The translations under genes were made by a program, and so were the position numbers. A stretch of 6,916 nt of DNA, from assembly GCA_900550315.1 (NCBI GenBank), contig URRK01000087.1, forward strand, positions 1 through 6,916, given 5' to 3'. Within the stretch, counting starts at the first letter, position 1. Every line of letters starts with the position of its first letter. Source of the stretch: an uncultured Oscillospiraceae bacterium (GTDB lineage Bacteria; Bacillota; Clostridia; Oscillospirales; Acutalibacteraceae). The notes below the pieces were generated by a model. It was not told where the DNA came from, ran no database searches, and saw nothing but the letters and a program-made list of their open reading frames with translations. Below are positions 1 to 5,589 of the stretch, piece by piece.

Positions 1-203
1 GTAATGCGCTGATTCACGAACTGCCGCAAACCACCAAGCTGATTATTGCCCAGCGCATTTCCTCGGTGCAGGCGGCCGATTTAATTTTGGTGTTTGATAA
101 CGGCAAAATTGTTGCCGCCGGTACCCACGAGCAATTGCTGCAAAGCAGCAACATTTACCGCGAGGTTTACACTTCGCAAAACAAAGGGGGTGCGTTACAA
201 TGA
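1..203 (+). CDS. ABC exporter half-transporter, C-terminal end only (degenerate-site subunit)
   Basis: This is the last 66 codons of an ABC half-transporter that begins before the window; the reading frame starts at base 3. Visible parts are the switch (H-loop) strand LIIAQRISSV, the following VFDNGKIVAAGTHEQLL segment and a short tail. The switch residue, normally histidine, is glutamine (CAG at 51-53). In characterised heterodimeric exporters of the BmrC/BmrD, LmrC/LmrD and TM287/288 type, one partner carries such a replacement and contributes the degenerate ATP site. The TGA stop overlaps the ATG of the next gene (ATGA, 200-203), so the two are very probably translationally coupled and form one membrane heterodimer. 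The transmembrane part, Walker A and Walker B lie outside the window, so the rest of the degeneracy cannot be seen. Confidence 0.9.
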   Translation, partial: NALIHELPQTTKLIIAQRISSVQAADLILVFDNGKIVAAGTHEQLLQSSNIYREVYTSQNKGGALQ

Positions 204-2158
204 CAACCAGAACACCGGGGCACGGCCCGGGCGGCCGCCGCAATATGCGCCTGCCCGGCCAAAAGCTTGAAAAAGGGGTAATTAAACGCCTAATTTCTTA
301 CCTAAAGCCGTACAAATTCCGTTTGCTGTTGGTGGTTATTTGCATTATTATCAGTGCTGTTGCCGGCGTAAAGGGCTCTACCTTTGTAGGCTCGGTAATA
401 GACGATTACATTACCCCGCTGCTGCAAAGTCTGCGGGCGGGCGGCCGGGCCGATTACAGCAGCCTATTGCTGGCGGTTTTAAAAATGGCCGGCATTTACC
501 TTATTGGCATTGGGGCAACGCTGTGCTTTAATTTAATAATGATCACGGTGGCGCAGGGCGTGCTTAAAACCATTCGCGACGCCATGTTTACCCACATGCA
601 AACCCTGCCGCTGCGTTATTTTGATACCCACGCCCACGGCGATATTATGAGCCACTACACCAACGATACCGACACGCTGCGGCAAATGATCTCGCAAAGC
701 ATTCCGCAAACGCTTTCCTCCGCCATTACCATTGTTTCGGTTTTTTGCGCCATGCTTTCAACCAGCGTGTACCTAACGCTGTTTGTGCTGCTTACCGTGG
801 CGGTTATGATGGCGCTGGCCGGCAAAATGGCAGCCAAAAGCGGTAAATACTTTGTGCAGCAGCAGGATTCTTTAGGCAAGGTAAACGGCTATATTGAGGA
901 GATGATTAACGGCCAAAAGGTTATTAAGGTTTTTTGCCACGAGCGCACTGCCGAGCAGAATTTTGACAAGCTAAATAACGAGCTTTGCGAAAACATGACC
1001 AACGCCAACCGCATTGCGAATATTATGATGCCGATTATGGGCAATTTAGGCCATTTGCAGTATGTTTTAATTGCGGCGCTGGGCGCGCTGTTGGCCATTA
1101 CCGGGTTAGGGAATATTCCAGGGGTAAATTTTGGCGGACTTTCAGGCCTAACGCTGGGCAACATTGCCGCCTTTTTGCTGCTTAGCAAAAACTTTACCAT
1201 GCCTATTAACCAGGTAACGCAGCAGGTAAACTCCATTGTAATGGCTCTGGCCGGCGCCGGGCGTATTTTTAAGCTGTTAGACGAAAAAAGCGAGGAGGAC
1301 GAGGGCTATGTTACCCTGGTAAACGCCAAAGAGCAAAACGGCAAGCTTACCGAATCGCCCGAACGCACCGGGCTTTGGGCCTGGCGCCACCCGCACAGGG
1401 GCGGCAGCGTTACCTACCAAAAGCTGGCCGGGCAGGTAGAGCTGAAGGATGTTACCTTTGGCTACAGCCCGGAAAAAACTGTGCTGCACAACATTTCGCT
1501 TTACGCTAAGCCGGGGCAAAAGGTTGCCTTTGTTGGGGCAACCGGCGCCGGCAAAACAACCATAACCAATTTAATTAACCGGTTTTACAATATTGAGAGC
1601 GGCAAAATTCGGTACGACGGCATTAATATTAACAAAATTAAAAAAGAGGATTTGCGCCGCAGTTTAGGGGTGGTTCTGCAGGATGTAAACCTGTTTACCG
1701 GCACAGTGATGGATAATATTCGGTACGGGCGGCTAAACGCTACCGATGAGGAGTGTATTGCCGCGGCACGGCTGGCCAACGCCGACGGATTTATTAACAT
1801 GCTAAAGGACGGCTACCAAACTGTGCTGACCGGCGACGGCTCCGGCCTTTCGCAAGGGCAGCGGCAGTTAATTTCTATTGCGCGCGCCGCCGTGGCTGAT
1901 CCGCCGGTTATGATCTTAGACGAGGCCACCTCTTCCATTGATACACGCACCGAGGCATTGGTACAAAAGGGCATGGACGGCTTAATGAAGGGGCGAACCG
2001 TGTTTGTGATTGCGCACCGGCTTTCTACTGTGCAAAATGCCGATGTTATTATGGTGCTGGATCACGGACGCATTATTGAGCGCGGCAGCCACAACGAGCT
2101 AATTGCCCAAAAGGGCAGTTATTACCAGCTTTATACCGGCGCTTTTGAGTTAGAGTAA
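200..2158 (+). CDS. ABC exporter half-transporter, permease plus ATPase (BmrD/YheH-like)
   Basis: A complete 652-residue half-transporter, expected in the cytoplasmic membrane as the catalytically competent partner of the preceding gene. A Gly/Arg/Pro-rich N-terminus (1-20) precedes a transmembrane domain with hydrophobic segments near 41-58, 88-118, 168-206 and 282-330. An acidic linker (360-412), containing a GLWAWRHPH stretch typical of this subfamily, leads to the nucleotide-binding domain. Its motifs are A-loop Tyr422, Walker A GATGAGKTT (446-454), Q-loop Gln494, signature LSQGQ (550-554), Walker B MILDE with catalytic Glu575, D-loop SSID and switch His606. The signature has Gln in place of the second-position Gly, as is common in this subunit class. 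The ATG at 200 is preferred because GGGGG lies at 186-190; the next ATG (245) has no such site. The substrate is unknown; drug or peptide export is only the family expectation. Confidence 0.95.
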   Translation: MTTRTPGHGPGGRRNMRLPGQKLEKGVIKRLISYLKPYKFRLLLVVICIIISAVAGVKGSTFVGSVIDDYITPLLQSLRAGGRADYSSLLLAVLKMAGIYLIGIGATLCFNLIMITVAQGVLKTIRDAMFTHMQTLPLRYFDTHAHGDIMSHYTNDTDTLRQMISQSIPQTLSSAITIVSVFCAMLSTSVYLTLFVLLTVAVMMALAGKMAAKSGKYFVQQQDSLGKVNGYIEEMINGQKVIKVFCHERTAEQNFDKLNNELCENMTNANRIANIMMPIMGNLGHLQYVLIAALGALLAITGLGNIPGVNFGGLSGLTLGNIAAFLLLSKNFTMPINQVTQQVNSIVMALAGAGRIFKLLDEKSEEDEGYVTLVNAKEQNGKLTESPERTGLWAWRHPHRGGSVTYQKLAGQVELKDVTFGYSPEKTVLHNISLYAKPGQKVAFVGATGAGKTTITNLINRFYNIESGKIRYDGININKIKKEDLRRSLGVVLQDVNLFTGTVMDNIRYGRLNATDEECIAAARLANADGFINMLKDGYQTVLTGDGSGLSQGQRQLISIARAAVADPPVMILDEATSSIDTRTEALVQKGMDGLMKGRTVFVIAHRLSTVQNADVIMVLDHGRIIERGSHNELIAQKGSYYQLYTGAFELE

Positions 2159-2204
2159 TTTAAAATTTAAAACAAAATTGCGCCAGCCTTAATTTTTAGG
2201 GCGG

Positions 2205-2232
2205 CAACCGTTTGGTTAACACCAAGCGGTTG
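2205..2232. repeat. 12-bp inverted repeat across the -35 box
   Basis: Arms 2205-2216 and 2221-2232 are complementary over 12 pairs with one G:T mismatch, separated by the four bases TAAC. On the RNA it would make a stable hairpin, but the bases that follow (GTTTGG) are not a U-tract, so it is a poor intrinsic terminator for the ABC operon. It lies exactly over the -35 hexamer of the predicted promoter at 2216-2244, which makes an operator equally plausible. Confidence 0.65.
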
Positions 2233-2244
2233 GTTTGGTATAAT
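2216..2244 (+). promoter_or_regulatory. sigma-A-type promoter for the methyltransferase gene
   Basis: TTAACA (2216-2221), a 17-base spacer and TATAAT (2239-2244), with TG one base upstream of the -10 (extended -10). The start site would fall near 2251, giving a leader of about 115 bases before the GTG at 2365. The promoter probably also serves the acetyltransferase gene, since no terminator is obvious between the two. Confidence 0.7.
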
Positions 2245-2257
2245 GTACACCGTACAT
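2243..2257. promoter_or_regulatory. Candidate operator palindrome at the transcription start
   Basis: ATGTAC-N3-GTACAT, a perfect 6-base-arm palindrome overlapping the end of the -10 box and the expected start site. That is the usual place for a repressor site of a dimeric helix-turn-helix protein. No regulator gene is in the window, so the binding protein is unknown. The assignment rests on symmetry and position only. Confidence 0.45.
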
Positions 2258-2368
2258 AAAAATATGATGCAATGGGCTAATATTACCAAGGGGGAGCACA
2301 GGCTTTACCCCAAGGCGCAAATTAAATTTTTAAACCGCTGTGTTAAAAGGGGAGAACAAACACCGTGA
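2243..2368 (+). other. Possible small ORF or remnant upstream of the methyltransferase
   Basis: An open frame of 41 codons (ATG 2243, with an internal ATG pair at 2264/2267) ends in TGA that overlaps the GTG of the next gene (GTGA). The ATG at 2243 lies in the -10 box, so the promoter at 2216-2244 could only serve the 34-codon form from 2264, and that start has no recognisable ribosome binding site. The stretch HRLYPKAQIKFLN is faintly like the wing region of MerR-type regulators, which would make this a remnant, but the likeness is too short to rely on. It may be chance. Confidence 0.2.
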
Positions 2369-2970
2369 AATTTCAATTAGAAAAGCACTTGCCTTACGCC
2401 GGGCTAACGCTTTTGGTGCTGGCGCTGTTTTACGGAATTTACTTTGCGAAAATGTTGGCGCAAAAGCGGCAGGGTATTCAAACCAACCAAATAGGGAAAC
2501 GAAAAGAAAAATCTTTGCACCGGGTAGAGGTGCTTATGGGCGTTGCTACAGCCGGAGTGCCTGCGGCGCAATTGCTCTCGGTTGCTTTGGGCTGGAGCCT
2601 TATGCCCGCCGGCGCGCGCTTTACCGGCTTTTGCCTTGGCCTGCTGGGGGATTTAATTTTTCTTGTCTCGGTACTTCGCATGCGCGACAGCTGGCGGGCA
2701 GGTATTCCTAAAAAAAGCCAAACCAAGCTGGTTACTTCCGGCATTTACAAATTTAGCCGTAACCCGGCCTTTTTGGGGTTCGATTTGCAATACACGGGCG
2801 TGTTGCTGCTGTACTTTAACCCTTTAACGGTACTGTTTTCGGTTTTTGCGGCAATTATGCTGCATTTGCAAATTTTGCAGGAGGAGCGGTATTTAACCGG
2901 CGTATTCGGGGCGCCGTATGAGCAATATAAAAAGCAGGTGCGGCGCTATCTGGGGCGGCGGGCAAAATAA
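2365..2970 (+). CDS. Integral-membrane methyltransferase, isoprenylcysteine carboxyl methyltransferase (ICMT/PEMT) family
   Basis: A 201-residue membrane protein starting with GTG, preceded by GGGGAG at 2349-2354. The first ATG lies 29 codons further in and would remove the first membrane segment. Hydrophobic segments are near 11-30, 55-77, 84-104 and 142-170. The C-terminal half carries the family's SAM-binding features: TSGIYKFSRNP (124-134), corresponding to the Gly-x-Tyr...Arg-x-Pro block, then Glu173-Glu174 and FGAPYEQYKKQVRRYLG (181-197), corresponding to the EE...FG..Y..Y...V.RY block. The family methylates small or lipid-anchored acceptors at the membrane. Bacterial members are poorly characterised and the real substrate cannot be inferred. 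The gene has its own upstream promoter and is followed after 74 AT-rich bases by an acetyltransferase gene. Confidence 0.85.
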   Translation: MKFQLEKHLPYAGLTLLVLALFYGIYFAKMLAQKRQGIQTNQIGKRKEKSLHRVEVLMGVATAGVPAAQLLSVALGWSLMPAGARFTGFCLGLLGDLIFLVSVLRMRDSWRAGIPKKSQTKLVTSGIYKFSRNPAFLGFDLQYTGVLLLYFNPLTVLFSVFAAIMLHLQILQEERYLTGVFGAPYEQYKKQVRRYLGRRAK

Positions 2971-3044
2971 ATCGGGCAATAAAATTTAAGACAATAAAGC
3001 TTAAAAATTTAAAACGGTAAAACGCCGGGAAAGGAAAACACTGT

Positions 3045-3578
3045 ATGAAACTTGAAACAACGCGCCTTTTTTTGCGGGAACTAACGGCGGGGGATTTCAA
3101 CGCGCTGTATGCCGTGCTTGCCGATTCCGATATTTTGCGGTATTACCCTTACACCTTTAACAAAACACGGGTGCAAAATTGGATTAATATAAATATAGAG
3201 CGTTACCGGGTGTTTGGTTTTGGCTTGTGGGCCGTTTGTTTAAAATCTACGGGCGAGATGATTGGCGATTGCGGATTAGCCCTGCAAACCGTAAATGGAA
3301 CCATTTTGCCGGAGATTGGTTACCACATTGCACGGCGGCACCAGCGCCGCGGTTACGCCAAGGAGGCGGTACAGGCCGTTCGCAATTGGGCCTTTTTGCA
3401 CACGCCGTTCGGCGAAGTGTATTCCTACATGAAAAAGGATAATGTGCCTTCTGCTGCAACGGCCCGCGCAAACCAAATGACTTTGTTAAAAGAATTTACC
3501 GATGACGAGGGCGAGCGCTCTGTTTTATACGGAATTAGTCGGGCCCAGTGGGCTGAATTTGTACCGGTTTTGGGTTGA
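3045..3578 (+). CDS. GNAT-family N-acetyltransferase (RimJ/RimL-like)
   Basis: A 177-residue soluble protein of the Acetyltransf_3 type. It begins with the typical LETTRLFLREL strand (3-13), has a central IGDCGLAL strand (73-80) and PEIGYHIA (89-96), then the acetyl-CoA pyrophosphate-binding motif A, RRHQRRGYAKEA (97-108). The later DNVPSAATARANQM block (132-145) corresponds to the family's conserved N-x-PS...A..NGM motif, with Gln where Gly is usual. GGGAAAGGA (3027-3035) sets the ATG at 3045. The protein presumably transfers acetyl from acetyl-CoA to an amine, either a protein N-terminus or a small molecule; the acceptor cannot be read from the sequence. It probably shares a transcript with the upstream methyltransferase. 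The 74 bases between the two are AT-rich and show no clear promoter or terminator. Confidence 0.88.
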   Translation: MKLETTRLFLRELTAGDFNALYAVLADSDILRYYPYTFNKTRVQNWININIERYRVFGFGLWAVCLKSTGEMIGDCGLALQTVNGTILPEIGYHIARRHQRRGYAKEAVQAVRNWAFLHTPFGEVYSYMKKDNVPSAATARANQMTLLKEFTDDEGERSVLYGISRAQWAEFVPVLG

Positions 3579-3593
3579 AATTTAGGTTTATTC

Positions 3594-3622
3594 TTGTAAA
3601 ATAAAAGCCGGTGTGCTATAAT
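3594..3622 (+). promoter_or_regulatory. sigma-A-type promoter in front of a hairpin element
   Basis: TTGTAA (3594-3599), a 17-base spacer and TATAAT (3617-3622), with an extended -10 TG at 3614-3615. Transcription would start near 3629, just before the hairpin at 3638-3719, and no protein gene begins within the next 250 bases. This suggests a short untranslated RNA. Confidence 0.55.
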
Positions 3623-3637
3623 ACAACCCGGTAGAAA

Positions 3638-3719
3638 AGGGCAGCTTAAATACGGTGTGCAGCGGCCGTTTGCCAAAAAACGGTTGCGCTGCAATAAAAA
3701 ATCATTTAAGCTTTTCCCT
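3638..3719 (+). ncRNA. Candidate structured small RNA or hairpin element
   Basis: Nested inverted repeats form one long interrupted stem. The pairs are AGGG 3638-3641 with CCCT 3716-3719, AGCTTAAAT 3643-3651 with ATTTAAGCT 3704-3712 (9 perfect pairs), TGCAGCG 3658-3664 with CGCTGCA 3687-3693 (7 pairs), and CCGTTT 3666-3671 with AAACGG 3678-3683 (6 pairs). The terminal loop is GCCAAA. Internal loops are uneven (6 against 10 bases). The outer stem is followed by TTT, giving at most a weak terminator. The promoter at 3594-3622 points into it. It does not match an RNA family I can name. A miniature mobile element is an alternative, but I see no target duplication and no second copy here. Confidence 0.35.
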
Positions 3720-3859
3720 CCTTAATATTATTTAAATTCTCTTGGCCTTGCCGGAACAATATTTGACTTATGAATTGCCAAAACTTTATTCTAAAAAAGC
3801 GCTGCATTTTACAAATTTAAAATTGTCCCGGGGAAATGGCGGTTGCAAACCGGTTGTCT

Positions 3860-3888
3860 GCATATTTTGCGCGAATTTTTCATATCAT
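3860..3888 (+). promoter_or_regulatory. sigma-E-like (mother-cell) promoter of the SpoIIID-like ORF
   Basis: GCATATT (3860-3866), a 14-base spacer and CATATCAT (3881-3888). Against the Bacillus sigma-E consensus (KMATATT, 14-15 bases, CATACAHT) the -35 matches fully and the -10 at six of eight positions. It lies 27 bases upstream of the ATG. In B. subtilis spoIIID is read by sigma-E RNA polymerase, so position and identity agree. Confidence 0.6.
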
Positions 3889-3915
3889 TAAACAGTCCTT
3901 TTAGGAGTTGATGAT

Positions 3916-4068
3916 ATGAAAGAAACGGTGCTGGACCGCGCAGTGGAACTGGGGGAATACATTTTAAAAACCGGCGCAACGGTTCGGGCGGCAGCAAAGG
4001 TTTTTAAAATTAGCAAATCTACGGTACATACGGCAGTAACAAAACAGAACGGTTTGTGTGGCTGGTAG
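3916..4068 (+). pseudogene. spoIIID: SpoIIID-like sporulation regulator, shortened (50 codons)
   Basis: The ORF has a good AGGAG (3903-3907) eight bases before its ATG. The product keeps the N-terminal helix (residues 4-18) and the SpoIIID helix-turn-helix, ATVRAAAKVFKISKSTVH (21-38), recognisable by its TVR...AK.F..SKSTVH pattern. SpoIIID is a mother-cell DNA-binding regulator of about 80-95 residues. Here the frame ends at TAG after NGLCGW, so the second half, including the basic C-terminal region that B. subtilis SpoIIID also needs for DNA binding, is absent. Where the family reads V-T-E-R-L, codons for T-E-R-F occur in the -1 frame at 4044-4055, hinting at a small indel; that frame also stops within six codons. 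A sigma-E-like promoter and an intrinsic terminator frame the ORF. Either a decayed spoIIID or a short derivative; I favour decay. Confidence 0.72.
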
Positions 4069-4102
4069 CATAACCGCCGCAAAACCGCATCAATAAACGC
4101 TT

Positions 4103-4132
4103 TCAGCACGGTTTCGCGCCGTGCTGATTTTT
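4103..4132 (+). terminator. Intrinsic terminator after the SpoIIID-like ORF
   Basis: TCAGCACGG (4103-4111) pairs perfectly with CCGTGCTGA (4119-4127) around a seven-base loop and is followed by TTTTT (4128-4132). It lies 34 bases after the TAG and separates this unit from the purine operon promoter. Confidence 0.88.
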
Positions 4133-4187
4133 GTAACACATCATCGACAAACTTACAGACCGTTATTCTGCAAATCATTTAAATTGC

Positions 4188-4217
4188 TTGACATAATCGC
4201 AGCCGATATGATATAAT
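4188..4217 (+). promoter_or_regulatory. Strong sigma-A promoter of the purine operon
   Basis: TTGACA (4188-4193) and TATAAT (4212-4217), both perfect consensus, with an 18-base spacer and an extended -10 TG (4209-4210). The start site would be near 4224, about ten bases before the riboswitch stem. The strength suits an operon controlled mainly by attenuation in the leader. Confidence 0.9.
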
Positions 4218-4232
4218 TTCAATATACGAAAA

Positions 4233-4301
4233 GGTTTTCGGGACTGACGGATAAGTGGAGCACCACATGGACCGAAAAGCTTAAACGCCGACCGTCTGGG
4301 C
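4233..4301 (+). promoter_or_regulatory. ZTP (pfl) riboswitch controlling purECF
   Basis: The leader carries the two conserved halves of the ZTP riboswitch. The first half has stem TTTTCGG (4235-4241) with CCGAAAA (4272-4278), the GGGACTG-type internal segment (4240-4246) and an inner stem GTGG/CCAC (4255-4258/4263-4266). The second half is CCGTCTGGGC (4292-4301), matching the diagnostic CCGCCUGGGC. The pseudoknot pairs GACGG (4246-4250) with CCGTC (4292-4296). The usual G-C pair is replaced by A-T on both sides, a compensatory change. This RNA class binds ZTP/ZMP, purine intermediates that build up when 10-formyl-tetrahydrofolate is scarce, and usually turns expression on. Confidence 0.93.
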
Positions 4302-4339
4302 ATACTTATCTTTTTTTAAGGGATAAGTATGCCCTTTTT
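4298..4339 (+). terminator. Riboswitch-controlled intrinsic terminator before purE
   Basis: GGGCATACTTATC (4298-4310) pairs over 13 perfect bases with GATAAGTATGCCC (4322-4334), followed by TTTTT (4335-4339). Its 5' arm uses the GGGC that ends the aptamer's conserved 3' segment. Ligand-stabilised aptamer and terminator therefore compete, the standard expression platform for an ON switch. The purE ribosome binding site follows at once. Confidence 0.93.
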
Positions 4340-4357
4340 AATTCCGGAGGGGATAAA

Positions 4358-4849
4358 ATGAAAAAAATAGCAATAATTATGGGAAGCGACAGCGATTTGC
4401 CGGTTGTAAAAAAAGCGGCGGATACACTTTCCTCATTTGGGGTGCCGTTTGAAATACACGTTTTTTCTGCGCACCGCACGCCCGGAGAGGCAGCGTGTTT
4501 CAGTAAATCGGCGCGTGAGAACGGCTTCGGCGCCGTGATAGCGGCTGCCGGAATGGCGGCGCACTTGGCAGGTGCCGTTGCCGCAAACACAACCCTGCCG
4601 GTTATCGGTATACCGATAAAATCCGGCAATTTAGGCGGTATCGACGCACTGCTTTCAACCGTACAAATGCCATCGGGTATTCCCGTTGCCACGGTTGCGA
4701 TTGACGGTGCGGTTAATGCCGCTTTGTTATGCATAGAAATTTTAAGCGTAACCGACGGTACTCTTGCCGAAAAGTTAGAGACAAAGCGCAAAGCCGACGC
4801 CGAAAAGGTACTTGAAAAAAATAAAGCAATAGAAAAAGAATTTAATTAA
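4358..4849 (+). CDS. purE: N5-carboxyaminoimidazole ribonucleotide mutase (PurE)
   Basis: A 163-residue cytoplasmic enzyme of de novo purine synthesis that converts N5-CAIR to CAIR. Class I PurE motifs are in order: GSDSDLP near the N-terminus (9-15), SAHRTPGEA (37-45), AGMAAHLAG (64-72), PVIGIPIKSG (80-89) and DALLSTVQMPSGIPVATVAI (95-114). The length is normal for the class, with a charged Lys/Glu-rich tail (138-163). Class I enzymes usually work with PurK, which makes N5-CAIR; no purK is visible here and it may lie elsewhere. GGAGGGG (4346-4352) supports the ATG at 4358. It is the first gene after the ZTP riboswitch and is followed after 14 bases by purC. Confidence 0.97.
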   Translation: MKKIAIIMGSDSDLPVVKKAADTLSSFGVPFEIHVFSAHRTPGEAACFSKSARENGFGAVIAAAGMAAHLAGAVAANTTLPVIGIPIKSGNLGGIDALLSTVQMPSGIPVATVAIDGAVNAALLCIEILSVTDGTLAEKLETKRKADAEKVLEKNKAIEKEFN

Positions 4850-4863
4850 CGGAGGAATTTAAA

Positions 4864-5574
4864 ATGGAGAAAACAACACAGCTGTACGAGGGCAAGGCAA
4901 AAAAGGTTTTTGCAACAAACGATCCCGATTTGGTGATAGTATCGTATAAGGACGACGCAACCGCGCTTGACGGGCTTAAAAAAGGCACAATATCGGGCAA
5001 GGGCGTTATAAATAACAAAATGTCAAACTATCTTTGCCGCCTGCTTGAAAAGCACGGCGTTCCCACCCACTTCGTTGAGGAGCTTAACGACCGCGAAACT
5101 GTGGTTAAAAAAGTATCTATAGTACCGCTTGAGGTTATAATACGCAATATTTCGGCAGGCTCCTTTGCAAAGCGCTACGGCGTGGAAGAGGGCATTGTGT
5201 TTGCGGAGCCTACCATTGAATTTTCTTACAAAAACGACGATCTGCACGACCCGCTTATAAATTCTTATCACGCTTTGGCTTTAGGGCTTGCAACCAAAAA
5301 GGAAATTGAAGAAATTAAGGCTATGGCGTTTAAGGTTAACGATATTCTTAAAGAATATTTTCTTTCTCTCAATGTTAAATTGGTAGACTTTAAACTTGAA
5401 TTCGGCAGACTGAAAGACGGGACGATTGTTTTAGCAGATGAAATATCGCCCGATACCTGCCGTTTTTGGGACGCCGACACAAACGAAAAACTTGATAAAG
5501 ACCGTTTCCGCCGCGATATGGGCGGAGTAGAGGACGCATACAACGAAATGATGAAAAGAGTTTTCGGCAACTGA
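4864..5574 (+). CDS. purC: Phosphoribosylaminoimidazole-succinocarboxamide synthase (SAICAR synthetase)
   Basis: A 236-residue enzyme, normal length for bacterial PurC, joining aspartate to CAIR with ATP to give SAICAR; it uses the product of PurE. Recognisable parts are the N-terminal LYEGKAKKVF ATP-loop (7-16), the VINNKMSNYLCRLLE helix (49-63), EVIIRNISAGSFAKR (89-103) and the two family signatures, LVDFKLEFG (173-181) and LADEISPDTCRFW (190-202). The C-terminus FRRDMGG...AYNEM is also typical. The gene begins 14 bases after purE with GGAGG at 4852-4856, and purF follows after 15 bases, so the three are one operon read through the ZTP switch. Confidence 0.97.
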   Translation: MEKTTQLYEGKAKKVFATNDPDLVIVSYKDDATALDGLKKGTISGKGVINNKMSNYLCRLLEKHGVPTHFVEELNDRETVVKKVSIVPLEVIIRNISAGSFAKRYGVEEGIVFAEPTIEFSYKNDDLHDPLINSYHALALGLATKKEIEEIKAMAFKVNDILKEYFLSLNVKLVDFKLEFGRLKDGTIVLADEISPDTCRFWDADTNEKLDKDRFRRDMGGVEDAYNEMMKRVFGN

Positions 5575-5589
5575 TACTTGGAGGCATAA

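Larger units (their letters stand above)
3579..3915. other. Gene-free stretch between acetyltransferase and SpoIIID-like ORF
   Basis: I find no credible protein gene on either strand in these 337 bases. The stretch contains a predicted promoter (3594-3622), a long imperfect hairpin (3638-3719), an AT-rich part with nothing recognisable (about 3720-3835), a short CGGTT/AACCG hairpin near 3839-3851, and the sigma-E-like promoter of the SpoIIID-like ORF (3860-3888). Confidence 0.7.

Noticed and set aside
2340..2711. 123-codon GTG frame overlapping the methyltransferase
   Set aside because: It is a shifted frame inside the real gene. Its product is rich in Arg/Ala/Cys/Gly and has no family features, whereas the 2365 frame has clear ICMT motifs.
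2163..3014. Similar AT-rich strings (AAATTTAAAAC-like) near 2163-2174, 3005-3014 and 3814-3822
   Set aside because: They are short and low-complexity, as expected in AT-rich intergenic DNA, with no spacing or symmetry that marks them as a true repeat family.
3425..3694. 89-codon minus-strand frame over the end of the acetyltransferase gene and the hairpin
   Set aside because: It mostly mirrors the GNAT gene in antisense, has no ribosome binding site and its product resembles nothing I recognise.
3655..3735. 26-codon GTG frame inside the long hairpin
   Set aside because: It has no ribosome binding site, and both arms of the hairpin would be coding, so the pairing is better explained as RNA or DNA structure.
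3763..3790. TTGACT followed by TTTATT as another promoter in the AT-rich gap
   Set aside because: The -10 matches only four of six bases and no gene or structured RNA follows it closely. The sigma-E-like site nearer the ORF explains its expression better.
3629..3832. 6S RNA, considered because a structured RNA lies upstream of purine genes
   Set aside because: The convincing stem covers only about 80 bases. A wider closing stem using CCCGG (3627-3631) and CCGGG (3828-3832) is only five pairs, and no large central bubble with release hairpin is evident.
3911..3919. Three-codon ATG-ATA-TGA frame overlapping the SpoIIID-like start
   Set aside because: Most likely chance from a run of GATGATATG. 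The ribosome binding site spacing fits the ATG at 3916 better.
3888..4178. 96-codon minus-strand frame across the SpoIIID-like unit
   Set aside because: It runs antisense through the helix-turn-helix ORF and its terminator. Its sequence is low-complexity and it has no supporting start signal.
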